NCBI GenBank assembly: GCA_022385755.1
Contig: MU278356.1
Location: forward strand, 852,589 to 916,588
DNA: 64,000 nt
From: Trametopsis cervina
Lineage: Eukaryota > Basidiomycota > Agaricomycetes > Polyporales > Irpicaceae
Direction of reading: 5' to 3'
Every line of letters begins with the position of its first letter. Position 1 is the stretch's first letter. Positions 23,628 through 36,382 of this stretch are shown in pieces. The translations under genes and the position numbers were made by a program. Under the pieces are notes generated by a model. It did no database searches, was not told where the DNA came from, and saw nothing but the letters and a program-made list of their open reading frames with translations.

Positions 23628-23947
23628 GGCGGTAGCAGCAGAGAGGTCACGGTTCCAAAGATGGCAAGAGACGACCTTTAGAATCAAACAAAGCCAAACA
23701 ATTAGTCGCGCAGATTTATGTGAGCGGCTCACACTCAGTCACGTTCCCCGCGCTCGAGAACTCGAGCGTGTTTGATTGGCCCGCCACCTTCGTCTGTATA
23801 CGCGCGAAGGCTATATAAGGTCGACCTCGAGCCCTACTCACAGTCTATACACGCACACCCTATTCTCTGAGGACAGTACCCGTCCTACAGGCACGACGAA
23901 CGATAGCTTACGACGACGAGGACACATTCGGACCAGAGGCGTACGAG
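23628..23947. other. Divergent promoter between RPB4 and the transporter
   Basis: This 320-bp region holds a direct CTCGAG-containing motif pair (CTCGAGAACTCGAG, about 23752-23765) and a TATA box at 23812. Confidence 0.5.
23812..23818 (+). promoter_or_regulatory. TATA box of the amino acid transporter gene
   Basis: TATATAA lies 130 bp upstream of the transporter ATG at 23948. No other ATG occurs between them, which supports that start. Confidence 0.5.
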
Positions 23948-25874
23948 ATGGTCCAAACTTATGGCGTAGCGAATGAACATGGCGAAGAAGTGATACCCGA
24001 TGCCAACATGTCTGCGGAGAGTGACGCGCTGCTTGGAGGAGAAGCCAGTGCGCGGAAACCGAAAGCTGAGGGTCATGCTACCTTGCAGAGCAGTGTAGGA
24101 AACCTTGCAAACACGATCATTGGCAGTGGTGAGCACCCAGACTTACTTCAAGAATGTGTACATAGCCTAACCAACGTGTTTCTGAACCCTACAGGTATGT
24201 TGACGTTCCCCTTGGTGCGTCCGGAACACTCTATGAATTCAACGTGCGGCTGACATGTGGTGTAGGCATTGGCGGCATCCGGTATCATACCAGGAATGAT
24301 CACCTGTCTATTCTCTGGCGGGGTCGCGGTATTTGGTCTCTACCTGTTGTCCCTTTGTGCAGTCAAAGCACCCCATCGCCGAGCCTCTTTCTTTGCTGTG
24401 GCCGAGCTGACCTTCCCTCGCGCGGCTGTCTTCTTTGATGCTGCTATTGCGATCAAGTGTTTTGGCGTATCCATCAGGTACGTACAACATAAACGCATCT
24501 TGAGCCACTGTTGAAGCATATATCAGCTATCTCATTATCATCAAGTCGCTCATGCCAAATGTCGTCGCCGCACTGTATCATGACTTGACGTCGGAGACCA
24601 CGAATCCTCCGGAATGGGCACTTTCAGGTCGCGTTTGGATCACAATACTCATGGCCATACTCATTCCTCTTTCATTCTTGCGGAAACTGGATAGTCTAAG
24701 ACATACCAGCTACATTGCACTGTTCTCAGTTGGTAAAGGATTCTACGTTCCGCTGCACAATTCAGTCTAACAGTGCCTTGTAGCCTACCTCGTGGTCATC
24801 GTGGTTTCCTGTTATTTCTTCCCTATAAAGGGCACACAAGAACGAGGGGAAGTACACCTCATCAAGTTTTCTTCGAACTTTGTGTCAACATTCCCTGTGC
24901 AAGTTTTCGCCTATACATGCGCACAGAACGTAAACAAATTTCCCCTCGCCTTCATCGGGGAACTGACTTTCTTCCTCTCTAGCTTTTCCCCATCTTCAAT
25001 GAGATACACAAGAACACGCAACAGAGGATGAACATCGTCATCGGCACGTCAATTGGGGGTGCAGCGGTCATCTACGAAATCATCGCCATCTTTGGTTATC
25101 TCACTTTCGGATCCAAAGTAAGTTTCATTGATTACCTCCGAGTTCGGTTTGTTGACGGAGTGCAAAAGGTTGGCGCAAACATCATTGCTATGTATCCATC
25201 AACTTCACTCTTCATAGCATTCGGGCAGCTCGCGATCGCTATTCTTGTGATGTTCTCTTACCCGCTGCAAGTACATCCATGCAGGAACTGCCTCGACAAA
25301 GTCTTCCATGCCGGGCATGTCTTGCCGAAGGATGGCAACTTGGACGAAATCGAAGTGGAGGATGAGCACGGCGGTAGCCCCGACATGTCACCTTTGAAGC
25401 ACACGCTGCTCACTATCGCGATTATTGCGAGTGGCTTCACGATTGCTTACTTTGTCGATGACCTGCAGATGGGTGAGTTTACAGTGGGAATGTTTTGTCG
25501 TGTACGTCTACTCACGTGTCGCAAAGTGCTATCTTTCGTCGGCTCAACGGGATCTACCACGATATCGTTCATCCTTCCGGGGCTGTTTTACTGGAAGGTG
25601 GGGTACTCTTTCTGTTCATTTCCCGTTGAATCGGGTTGCTGACAAGGTGCTTGGCGCTGCGTGTCTTACAGCTAACGCGCAATGATCCCGAAGTCAAGGG
25701 AATGAATAGAGCAGCACTGGCGCTGGCGATATACGGCGTCTGCATATGCGTCTTCTGGTGTGTTCCATCTCTCCCTCTCTCCGCTCATGCTTATATCCTC
25801 CTGTGTACAGCCTAAGTTACAACATCTATCAAGTATCTCACCATACCATCAGCGTACACGCTGCCTTGCATTAG
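23948..25874 (+). CDS. AAAP-family amino acid transporter (Avt-like, probably vacuolar)
   Basis: Ten exons (23948-24128, 24195-24214, 24266-24477, 24527-24732, 24784-24929, 24983-25117, 25169-25472, 25527-25597, 25672-25757, 25811-25874) give 474 residues. A hydrophilic N-terminus of about 45 residues with an acidic dileucine-like DALLGG leads into about eleven hydrophobic segments. Family hallmarks are NLANTIIGSGMLTFPLALAASG in the first helix (exon 2 is only 20 bp), SLRHTSYIALFSVAYLVVIV, KFSSNFVSTFPVQVFAYTCAQN, and FVGSTGSTTISFILPGLFYWKL near the end. These resemble fungal Avt5/6 and animal SLC38 carriers, which export neutral or acidic amino acids from the vacuole. The substrate and membrane location are inferred from the family, not seen. 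Confidence 0.9.
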
Positions 25875-26173
25875 ACTCAGCGATTTCATTTGTGCTCTAT
25901 ATACATCATGTAATACAATGCAGTGTCTTTCCTGATGTGTACCGAAAATACTCGTGCGGGGATTACGTTAGTGAAGCTGTGCGATGACTTGCAAGATGGC
26001 TGAAGATGATGAAGCCGAAAAGGGTATCCATCTCTTGAAGACGCTCATTGAGAGCTCGTAGACGCCTTTAAGACACTTTGCCCTCGAACCTGATGTACCC
26101 TTCCTCTCCTTCTACCAAAAATCCCCTTGTCGCAGCGGTCTTTGTTCTTTGGATAGCAGCTTGACGGAGCAAA

Positions 26174-29100
26174 ATGTCCCTCGGTAAGTACTGCTCTTTC
26201 TGTTATGAAGATGCGCGACTAGGCGCGAGCGGAGGAGACTCGAGGATAAATCAGCGGAAGGATGCCGCCGAGCTGGGGCGACGCCTCCACACGCCCCCCT
26301 CACAAGAGCTGCGTGTTTATCTTGATTCTATTTGCAGACCAGCCCACACAGTCACCAAGCACCGACGTTGCGTCACGTAACTCGTCCTCCCCGCCCCTCA
26401 CATCGCCGCCTGCTAAGACGACTTCAATGACTACACCAAACAGCCCGACCGACTCTGCCTCTATGGCTATGACTACGAGTGCCCCAGAACTGGGGGAAGT
26501 TAAACAGATATATGGAAGCCCTTTGGGTCAATCGCCATCGTTCGACACTGCACTCTTGCAGTCCTCGCGTGGTGGCTCTGCGGATCCATCCCTCTCAACT
26601 ACCCTCGGTGGGTCTGAGGGCATGGGGTTGGGTAGCCCGACAGACACGGATCCACAGATTATAGAAGCGCTGCGGAGCAAGGATAGATTATGGGTTTTAA
26701 AGCTAGGAGAGATGATGGAAAGTCTCATAATTGAGCGCAAGTTGTGAGTCCCGAGCTTGTCTTACCTCATCTCTCATCTCCTCTCCTTGTCGCCTCAAAG
26801 TGTCAATTGGAGATCCCTCTCCTATTGACGCTGGTCACAATTTCGTATGTCTCATGTATGTGTTGAACTTTCTCATACTTTCATTTAAGGCCTCGAATCG
26901 AGCTTGTGCCCACGACCTCATATCAGCGTATGCTAGTGCATCGATGCTCTACGTACTACAAACTTGTCCCAGAACCCGATCCAACAACAAAGACCATCTT
27001 CGTGTCTCATCGCGCGGAGAGCAGGATGTAAGTTACTTGCCGCATAGACTATAGAACAAACGCTAAATTGCGCTTTTCGTAGCCCTGCGCGTAAAATCAG
27101 TGAACTCGTACCAGCCGAAGAGTCTGCCCAGCCAGCATTCAAGATCATGCGCAGAGCAAATCCCGACCGTCGTGGGCGGTCTCAGCCTGACTCTGTGACA
27201 GGTGACGACGGTGACGTCTCTGATGTCGAGGCTTCGGAAGCAGGCAGCGTCGGAGGACGCAGTAATGCCGCTGGAGGTAGCAAAAGGCATCTCACCATCG
27301 AAGAACGCGAGGCTGCATACAACGAAGCTCGCTCTCGTATCTTCATGGGCTTTGGAGAAAAGGAGAAGGAGAAAGATGCGGAGAAGGGATCCAGCGCGAA
27401 CTCCTCGTCGATCAGCTTGGTATCTGGCTCTGGATCCACTGGTGGTGGACCTAGTAGCGCTGGAGATGTTGATGATTCCGTGAGCTCAGCTGCGACCGAA
27501 AGTGAATGGTCAGGCCCAGCTACACGGGACCGGAGGGACCGACGTCGAGTTGGGTCGGGAGGACCACCTCCGCGATCAGCCCGTCCTGGAACTGCGTTCA
27601 ATACAGCAAGTGGATCGGGTAGCTCTCGACATTCTCGAGCGGCTTCGCCGTCTTCCATGTATCCTTCTCTTTATGATCCTTCAGGTAGCGTATATGATCC
27701 TTCCTTCGGAGCTCAGGGTCCTCCGCACGGTTACATACAATATTACTCTCCTTATCCTCAAGCCCATACTGGACCCCCCGTCATGCCCGCTTATCCTTAC
27801 CCGTATTCACCGTACGGATATCCATCTCACCAACAGCACCACTCCGATCCCACCAGCCCAAATGAACACCCATACCTCCAGTCCCAACCGCCACAGCACC
27901 TAGGATATCCGCCTAATGCTTACGCATGGGCTCCGCCTCCGCCATCTCAAAGTGCTCCTCCAGCTACGTCTCCGCATGCTGTTAACCCTCACTTACCGGG
28001 TATGCAGCAGCCCGCAACTCACCCCTCCACACCTCACGGTGCCATGCCATATCAGGGCTACTTTCCAGAGCAGTATCCGCCGTACCCAATGCCCGGATAT
28101 TACGGTCAGTCGCCCTATGGCCCTCCCCCTGGAGCTCCTCCGCAACAGCATCCTCAACAGCCACCGCATTTGTCCGGGTACTATCCCAATGCCGCTCATT
28201 CTGATCCACGCTTAGCAGGGAGTGTCCCTGATCAATTTGACCCTAACAGAACAGCAATGCATCACGCGAATGGACAGGGTACATCCAACGGTAATGGACG
28301 AAAACACCAAACACCGCGACGGCAGCAATGGAATTACGGACCCGGCGTCGCTATCCCTGGAACATCGTATGGACCGCAAGGCGGTAGCGATGCTGTTGGC
28401 CCTCGTCTGAGCAACAGACGAACTTCCTCGGGAAGTCAGAGCGCGGGGAATCGAACACCGGGAGATGAGACGTCGTCAGTTACTGTAAGTGTTCCTCTAT
28501 TTTGCCACCTTCGGCTTTGGTTTTCGTATTTGCTCATTTTGTCTGTCTCCTCATTCTTCGCGATACGCCCATTTTTTCTTCTACGCGTATCGTTGCTTTT
28601 TGCAGTCATCTTCTACGACTTCGTCTTCTTCTCAAAGAACATTTACCTCAACTTCATCCAAGCATCACCCATTACCAGCAAGACCCGATTGGGCTGTGGG
28701 ATTAAAGGCTCAGCCAACGTTGTCATCTGGGCGTCATCATGACCATAGCAATCCCAACTCACGTACGATGTCACCAGCACGCTTTGGTGGAAATTTACCG
28801 ATAATCCCGAATCAGCGTAATCCACACATGCCGCCTCAACCGCCGCCCCAACCGACAGACTTCCCCCCTCTGTCATCCGCCCCTGAGAAGAAAACCCCAG
28901 TTATCGGTGGGGCTTGGACGAACCCATCCAGTATCAAGTCGGTGTTGAAACCAGGGCCCTCAGGAAGTACAGCTGGCCCACCGACGAACAACGCGCTCGT
29001 CCACTATCCGAATTCGAACATACCGATCCGCCTGGAAGACCAGGAGCGTGGCTTCGAGAGGCCGCCTCCCAAAAGTAGTGCCGAGCTTTACAACCCGAAA

Positions 29101-29301
29101 GGAGTCCGTAAGCCTCCCAACGGAAATAATAATGACAGTCCCCCATCGGAATCATCCCCCGTAGGTGGGCGAAGCACTGTGGACATAGATGCGTTGTCAG
29201 CCAGGATTGGAGGGTTGCGGGTAGGACAGGCGGAGGGTGCCGAAGACGCTTTCGTATCGTCGCCTTCGCTGACGGCGGCGGCGGCATCGAGCGAGCCGTA
29301 G
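26174..29301 (+). CDS. R3H-SUZ domain RNA-binding protein
   Basis: Five exons (26174-26183, 26338-26743, 26890-27027, 27083-28484, 28606-29301) give 883 residues. The R3H domain spans the second and third exons: RLWVLKLGEMMESLI, then PTTSYQRMLVHRCSTYYKL containing the RxxxH signature (RMLVH). A SUZ-like motif follows in ESAQPAFKIMRRANPDRR. Animal and fungal R3H-SUZ proteins bind single-stranded nucleic acid and act in mRNA control. The long C-terminal two thirds is Pro/Tyr/Gln/Gly-rich and disordered (PYPMPGYYGQSPYGPPPG). It has FPPLSSAP, a short motif seen in mRNA-associated proteins, and KTPVIGGAWTNPSSIKSVLKP. The first exon is only 10 bp. An internal ATG-rich start is the main alternative. 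Confidence 0.85.
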
Positions 29302-29715
29302 GTGCAGAGGAGCGTGCTCTGCGTGGATGTTCTCCTCTATCGTTATTCCAATCCTGTCATAATAAATCTGTAGTAGTTGCTGTTGTCTCCCCGGGGCAAG
29401 ACATCTCCGGGCGGGCTCTGTTGTGCGTTCCGTCTGTCCTTGTTGTACTTACTCGCATTGTCGTAACATCTTGACTGCACTCTCCCCAAGCATTCTGGCG
29501 TTTTCAGACTCGTTTCGGTTGTGTTAATACATACAGTTTACATACACATATGGACTGAACTGCTTCCTCCCTCCATACTGCCATGTCATCGTATCTACGA
29601 TACAAGTAGAGATGTCTAATACGTATACGCCAAAAAGGGTCCGTTTATATGCATGTCCGTGCACGAAGGAGTGAATGAAATAGGAATGCTGTAAACCGCG
29701 CGCATAAAGGACGCT
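29302..29715. other. 0.41 kb convergent 3' region
   Basis: T-rich, with AATAAA-like sequence (29360-29366) downstream of the R3H gene. No gene is visible. Confidence 0.5.
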
Positions 29716-31565
29716 CTACCACGGACGCTTGAAGAACTGCTTCAGAGCCGTCCACCGCGGACGTCGCATCTCCGCAAGCGAGTTTGTACTGATGGACCAC
29801 GCCGACTGTGTTGGATTATCCTGCAGCGAGCTACCCTGGCCGTCGGATGCTAGGAGAGACTTGACGTCCGCTACAGTGTGCGATGTATGCATCGGCCATG
29901 CATAGACGTCAGGCCGGGGCTGCTGGTTTAGGGTCGCAGCGTCGTGGCGTGTCCGAGTACGGATGTATGTGGATGACGCAGAGGTCTTGAGCTGCGGAGA
30001 TGAACGCTGTGTCATGAGCCGCCGAGCACTTGTACTTCTCTGGCGCTTCTCTAAGGGACCAATATCGTTGCAGTAGGGGAGCATGCTGCGAGGAGATTCT
30101 GACACCACGTCTGTCTTGAAGGATGTACGAGAGACGGGAGAGCCTGACCGACTCGGGAGGACGCTAAACGTGCCGTTCTGTGTGATTATTATGCCGATGA
30201 GTACACGAGACACCACCACACACGGCTCGCAATCAAATCACATACCTTGCTACCATCCGCGGGCGGCGACGTCGGCGGGCTCGTACAAACCGACGACTGG
30301 TCCGAAAACGGATATGCAATGAACAAAGACGACACGTCCGATTCCGCGTCCGAGCTGTCCATGCTGACATCGTCATCGCCCGCATCGCCCGGGAACATCC
30401 ACCTGCCGTACTCCTCCACCCAGCGCACCTCGTCAGCCTCGTCTTCTGCAGACTGCCTCTGCTCTTGTTGCGGCGAGGCGCCTACGTCTTCGCAGGAGGG
30501 GACGGTGATGACGATTTCGGGGACGCGGGGGCGTTGGCGAGGACGGCGGGCTTGTGTGCGGGTGGGACGGTGTAGGGCGTATAGTTCGTCGCCGATAGAG
30601 CGGGAGGTGCGGCGTGTTATGAGTAAGGGTAGAGTGGGGTCGGGGAGAACATAGATAGGGGCCCCTGAAGAACATGCTTCGTCTGAAGCATCGTCGTCTG
30701 AGGAGGGTGGACAAGGAGAGACACAGCGTTCTGGGATCGCGAAGTTGCGCCGGATCGGGGAAGGGACGACAGGCAGCGTACTTGCAGCTCGCGCCAGTTC
30801 TTCCAACTGATCAAGAGTGTCGGCTGCTTTCATGTCCAGATCCGACTCCGTCGACGAGCCTTCGGATGCCACCCAAGGCATGTCCTGAGCGAATAACGAA
30901 GACGTGCGGGGCGGAGGCTTGATCACCGGCGCAACTGGTGACTTCGGTGTGTCTGATCCAAAGAGATGGTCCCAATGCCTCTGTACAGGCTGGGTACGTA
31001 CAGCGTCGCTACTACGACTCCTCCGCTGTGTTTCTTCCAAAAGGCGCGCGAAAGACCGCCTGGACACCATCCGCGGCGCATCTGGTTCTGCACGCGACGG
31101 CCCTGCATGTTTCTCTTCGCCTTCGCCTGCAGTTGCATTTCTGCTCTCCCGTGGACGTAGCACATCCTGGGAGATGCTACCGATGATCGAACGGGTACCT
31201 TGATGCGGGGGCATCGTCCGTGAGAGGGGGCTGCCAAGGATCGACGGTTCCGTGTGCAAGTCCTGAGGGATCGCCGGTGCATCATGTCGCTGTATATGTT
31301 CAGACACCACAGGACCAGTGACGTCTGCGGGGTCGCACGCAGCGGACACAGCGGAGGTAGTGTGGTCTTGCATTGTCTGCACTGTGACGTCCTTCATGTC
31401 CGTGGGGGAAGCTATAGGAGTCTTCAAGGCTTGGCGACCCCAGGAAGGCGATGTATGGCCGGGAGAGGGTATGGTCTGCGAGGAGACGTCGAAGGAGGCA
31501 GACCGTCGAAGGGGGACAGGCTGCTTGGGGTGCGGAGACCCGCCGTATTGACGATTGAAAGGCAT
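29716..31565 (-). CDS. Hypothetical disordered protein, 593 aa
   Basis: Two exons (31565-30246, 30177-29716), joined across a 68-bp intron, give 593 residues starting MPFNRQYGGSPHPKQP. Composition is Ser/Pro/Arg-rich with acidic runs (SSDDDASDEAC, DAGDDDVSMDSSDAESD). A possible short helix is LDMKAADTLDQLEELARAA. The C-terminus is basic and aromatic (RPRWTALKQFFKRPW), possibly a membrane- or protein-binding tail. I recognise no domain. The frame continues upstream of this Met up to an acceptor-like TAG near 31680 without a better ATG, so an extra 5' exon is possible. Confidence 0.65.
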
Positions 31566-31829
31566 GGAACGTCCTGTCCTCGGTGTGCTTGAATCCCTTC
31601 GAGTGCGCACTACAGTATACGCTTGAAGTATCACTGAATGAGACCGGGAGAAGCTCCATTTCGGTTTGGCAGCGCGAGGCTAGCAGATTTGGGTGACGAG
31701 CACTTTGGTGGCCAGCCTCCTCACCCCGGTCGGCTTGAGTATCCCAAGTTCTGATCGAGACCGTTCGCCTCAGGCTCATGCTCATACGAGCAGGCCAGCG
31801 ACAAACCCAGCCCAAGCCGACCTCGCAGT

Positions 31830-32312
31830 TCACAGACCCTTGTCTCCAATAATGACGACAGTCGTCGTAAACACGACGAGCACCACCGCGGACATAACAT
31901 AGAAGTGCGGTCTACCCAGCGAATAAACCCGCCACAATGAGCACACACCACCAACTCAACAACCACACAGAAGGGGTGCTTACCTAGTAGCCATCAAAAA
32001 GCCCTTCATGTCCTGCATATCTTTATACCCCCTCCTATACTCCCACACGCCGACCCCGAGCGCGGTCAGCGCCGCCACGAGCTGCAATGACGCGAGGGAC
32101 GTGCGGCCCGCTGACCTCCCAGCCGGGGCTCGGTCTGGGTCTGGGTGAGAGGGGTCAGAGGGGGGAGAGGAGGTGGGGATGCGCGCGTTGAGCAGGAGGG
32201 AAGAGGCGAGCAGGAGAAGGAGGGTGGCGAGCCGGATGTGGCTGAGCAGGTTGCGCTCGAGCATCGCGAAGTCGCGCGCTGCGCTGCCGGTGTTGTCGCA
32301 CAGTTTGGGCAT
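31830..32312 (-). CDS. DUF202 (YidH-type) small membrane protein
   Basis: Two exons (32312-31984, 31911-31830) give 136 residues. The family signature ARDFAMLERNLLSHIRLA is followed by a hydrophobic helix (TLLLLLASSLLL), a polar Ser/Pro loop, a second helix (LASLQLVAALTALGVGVWEY) with the conserved GYKDM region, and a third (VMSAVVLVVFTTTVVIIGD). DUF202 proteins are widespread three-helix membrane proteins; in fungi some are linked to the vacuole (Vtc1-like topology), but the function of this branch is not established. The second exon is only 82 bp and is needed for the third helix. Confidence 0.87.
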
Positions 32313-32761
32313 GGGAGGTGATGTCTGTGTCTGTCGTTATGTGAGAATGGTGAAAATTGGGGGGATGCGGTGAAGGCGAGGTGGCATTCGGAATTCTGGC
32401 CCTCCTGTGTGGCGTCTATTCGAACTCCATCCCGCTGTTTACTGCTTTGGTTTGGGCGCATTGCACTCGCGTACGTACATAAATATAAGCATTGCTTGCG
32501 CCGCACAGTGTCTTCGAAGAAGGATACACAAGAGTTCAACAAATATTGTGTGTGATATTGATTTATCGCGTAGAGTAATTATCGGTACAACAATGACGGA
32601 TATAAGAGCACTTCCTCTATGTGTGTGTCTAGTATGAGAGCAGATCATGAGAGTGAACGAGAGAGAGAGCCGTGAGCCGTGAGCGAGAACCAAGAGTCCG
32701 AGTTTTGAGCCTTAAACCAAACACCATAAAATCCTACAAAAATGTCTATCCATCCCCTCGC
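32313..32761. other. 0.45 kb spacer between DUF202 and xylulokinase genes
   Basis: It should hold the DUF202 promoter and the 3' end of the upstream-lying xylulokinase gene. Nothing else is recognised. Confidence 0.5.
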
Positions 32762-34647
32762 TCAAGCACTCCCCGCACACATCCTCACGACCTCCTCCTC
32801 ACACTCCCTATACCTTTCAATCAACCCCGAATACACATCCACACACTCCGCCTTCGGCTCAGCAACCAACCTAAACCGTTCCCCATCCTCCCCATCATTC
32901 GCCCTCAACTCCTCAAACGTCCCGCGTCCGCCATTCATCTCGCGCCACCACGCGTACCGTGCGAGCTGCGCCCCGCCCTCCGCAGCGCCCTGCGGGCCCG
33001 CGACGAACACGCGCATCCCGAACACGTCCGCTGCCAGCTGGCGTATGACGCTGTTCGCGCTGCCGCCCCCGCAGACGACGAGTCGCTGCAGGGGCGGGGC
33101 GTGTTCGGGGAGGATGGCGGCGATGCGCGCGCGGATGGAGAGGAATTGGGACTCGAGGATCGCGCGCGGGTGCGCGGAGGGGGAGACGGAGGTCTCTGGT
33201 ACGGCTTCCATCCCAGAGGGAGAGGAGGAAGAGGAGGAGGGACGGAAGAAGAAGCTGCCCTGGACGTTCGGGGGGATGATCTCGGGGAGCGGGAAGTAGA
33301 AGCCTAGCAAGCCGTCGTTCGCGATCGGCGTGCTTTCGACGAGCTCGTTGTATTTCGCCCAGTCGGCCGAGGCGTACTTGTCGCGGACCTGTTCGCGGGC
33401 GAGCGCGCCGTTCTTGTAGCAGAGCATCGCGATGTGCGCGTCGTAGGTCGTGGGGTGCGAGAGCAGGTGCGAGGTCGTGAAGCGTTTCGGGGCCTCGGAT
33501 GTCGGCGGGATGGAGAGTAGCAGTGTTGTGGAAGTGCCGAGGGAGAGGATGGCGTCTCCTGGGGAAGAGAGCGCGACGACGGTGGCCGGGTTGTCGCCCG
33601 TAAAGGGTGCGATCAGGCAGTCTGGAAGAAGAGGGCGAATTTGATTAGGTCTGGTTTCGTTGAGTACGGGACGATAACCGCGACGTACCTGGGCTGAATC
33701 CCCACTTCTGCACCCAGTAGGGGCTGATTCGTCCGAGGACGGTGCCTCCGGGCACGGGCTCAGGCCCAATCTTCGCTCGCAGCTCCGGGCCGCCGCAGAA
33801 CTCGAGCAGCTGGTCTTCCCACTTGTACGTGAGGACGTTCATAAGGTTCATGCCACTCGCATCCGAGACTTCAATCGGTGCGATGGAGCCGATGAACAGC
33901 GATGGGAGGAACGAGGACACGAGCGAGACGCGCGAGGTCGCAGCGTATTCATCTGGGAACAGACGACGAAGCTGCAATAGAACACATGCGCGTAAATATC
34001 GGCGGGACGTTGTAGGGCGAGTGAATGAGGTTAAAGCTTACTCTGCGGATCTGGTTTCCGGTGAACCGTTCGTAGGCACGGCTGCCTGTGATGTCTGTCA
34101 GGACCTGCGGGCCACCAACCGCCTCTTCGAGTTCGCGGCATTCGCGGGTGGTGGACGAGTCCTGCCAGATGGGGGACCGCTGGAAGGTGAATGCGGCGGG
34201 CGACAGCTGGTCGGCGAGGCCCTGGGCGGGATCGAGCGAGGAGAGCAGCCGCTCAGCGTCGGACGACCAGAAGACGGAGCCGTGTTGCTGATAACCACAG
34301 TTAGCATTCGCGATTTTGGCATGCAGAAGCCGGAAGCTAGAAGCAAGCACACATACCTGTCCGTCTCCGGAAATGCCCATGATCCGGCCAAGGTTGACGC
34401 CGGCTGTTTTCATCTTTGTGACGATGAGGTCCATCGCCTCGAGCCACATGCGGACGGGGGAGGTGACCTCGCCCTCGCCGGGTCCGCGGATGGCGCCGTT
34501 GACGGTGTTGTAGTGGGGGAGCTCGCGATCGAAGTTGATAGCGGACTCGTGGACGACCTCGCTCTCCTCAGTGATGAGGACGGCCTTGAGGCCCTGGGTG
34601 GAGAGGTCGAGGCCGAGGAAGAGGGGGAGGTCTTCGGTGTAGGACAT
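32762..34647 (-). CDS. D-xylulose kinase (FGGY family)
   Basis: Phosphorylates D-xylulose to D-xylulose 5-phosphate, feeding hemicellulose pentoses into the pentose phosphate pathway in the cytosol. Four exons (34647-34357, 34287-34042, 33971-33689, 33621-32762) give 559 residues, a usual fungal length. FGGY landmarks are FLGLDLSTQGLKAVLI (phosphate loop 1), GISGDGQQHGSVFW, PIWQDSSTTRECREL, TGSRAYERFTGNQIRRL, IEVSDASGMNLMNV, DNPATVVALSSPGDAILSLGTSTT and the C-terminal VVCGGGSANSVIRQLAADVF with GAAEGGAQLARYAW. A Ser-rich insert (FFFRPSSSSSSPSG) interrupts the C-terminal lobe and is probably a surface loop. The start is the first ATG and matches the family N-terminus. Confidence 0.95.
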
Positions 34648-36382
34648 TGTGCGGGTGTATGCTGTGGGTGTGGGGAAGAGATGTGCGGTGGACGAGTGGG
34701 AGATTGGGATTGCTCAGGAGAGACATTGTGCGAGTGAGAGGCTGGAGACTTTATAGGAGCATACAGCCAATCGCGTTTGAGGACGAGGGCAAGCACCGAC
34801 CGACGATTGCATTTACCCCGCAAATCTACTGGGCGTCTACTGCGAGTCTGGGCTCTCTGCACATTGCCTCGCCACGCGGCCCGGCTCGATCCGTTGACCC
34901 TCCCGTCCCTGGGCAAAACCTCGGGGAAGCTGTTATCAAATCCGCGTCCGTTTCCCCACGTCCCTTTCCAGCCGAGAACGTTGCGAACGTAAGGATGAGC
35001 AACAACTGTTCCCGCCTCTGCCCCGCCTCACCACCGTCGGCTGAGTGGCCAGCGAGGGGCAGGTGCCAACTTACAGCGCCTGAGCGTGCTAAACAGTTTG
35101 TTCATGCGGGATAGCGTACAGCGGGTAATACATTCCTGCTCACCTGCAACCGCCGTGAGTGGAGAACGAGCAACATGATCTACTACAACTGCACGCGAGC
35201 CGTCGCCCACGCCCGCCGAATCCACTTCTACTCTCTGCCGTTCCGTGTCCAGCCACGGACGTCGACAGACCGCTGCGGATCTTACAGAGCTAAAGAGCCC
35301 GCGCAATGGACGAGCACGTCACCGCCGTGTCTATTCAGTTATCTACAGTAGCTTGATGTGCAGAATCAGCAATGACGTCTGCTACAACGCAGGTGATGCG
35401 TCCAGTTGTAAATCGATACATGCTGCAAACAACGATGGAGGTCAGCGTCGGCAAGATAAGAATGTATGAAGCATTCTGAGGAAAGGCTCGCCTCCAAGTC
35501 ACGTACTCTTTACCATCTGGAGCTGCGGGAGGGAAAGGCCGACTAGGAAGAGTACATAGCCGCTAGCTGCTGTATCGGCCGGTGTGTAGAGTGGTGTCCA
35601 CGAACATAAGACCCGAAGAGTGGCTGTTCATGTTGCCGCGGGCTAGAGGTCTCTACCGACCCAGTTCATGATCAAGTGCAGACCTCGATCCCGTTGCGAC
35701 AAACTTAGCACTCGGAATCGCGCGGCATGTGATACCAGTCCTGTATAATGTGGCAATCCTTCAGCACACATGTAGATAGCCAGCGTGTATGTGGAACGTA
35801 CCTATGTCCTTCGCGTTGCTGTACCCATGATGAAACGTTGGTGGCCATAAACGACCGAGGCACGGAGAACGCAGCCAGTGTCAGGACTTCATGACAGCCG
35901 CCGGCAGAACGAGAAGAGACGCCCATAATGTCCTGACATCAAATTGTCGTCAAGTGCCAGACAACGCGGGTGGCAAGCTTGAGTTTGTGCATTTCATTTC
36001 ATCTTCTTCCGTTCCGTTCGTCATCCCAGCCTTACTAGTCGCTGTGGTACGTCCGGTAAGTACAATGTACACGAAGATCGCAGCATGCGCTGATGTGCGC
36101 TCGCTCTCCTTTGTCATAAGAAATAGCATTCAGCGCTGGGTCGACGCTCGTTCGCGGATGGTAAATAGATACAGGAAATCGGAGTCGTCGTAATCGAATC
36201 ACGTCCGTCGTACCGTTCGGCTCATAGGAAGAAAGCGCATCCCCCAGTGGAAGGAGTATCGATTTCAGCCATCCAAAGTGAGTTCTCGGAAGATCCAGCG
36301 AGAGGCGGCACATTGAATCTTTCAGAGTATTCACACAAACAGTCCACCCTGTGCACACCCTGCACAACACCAGATCCCCACA
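34648..36382. other. 1.7 kb divergent intergenic region
   Basis: The region lies between xylulokinase (-) and the ELMO gene (+). Overlapping short frames on both strands have no motif or splice continuation. It presumably contains the regulatory region of the xylulokinase gene. No tRNA or repeat was found. Confidence 0.55.

Noticed and set aside
33742..34737. 331-codon plus-strand open frame
   Set aside because: Antisense of the xylulokinase exons; the minus strand carries all FGGY motifs with proper splice sites.
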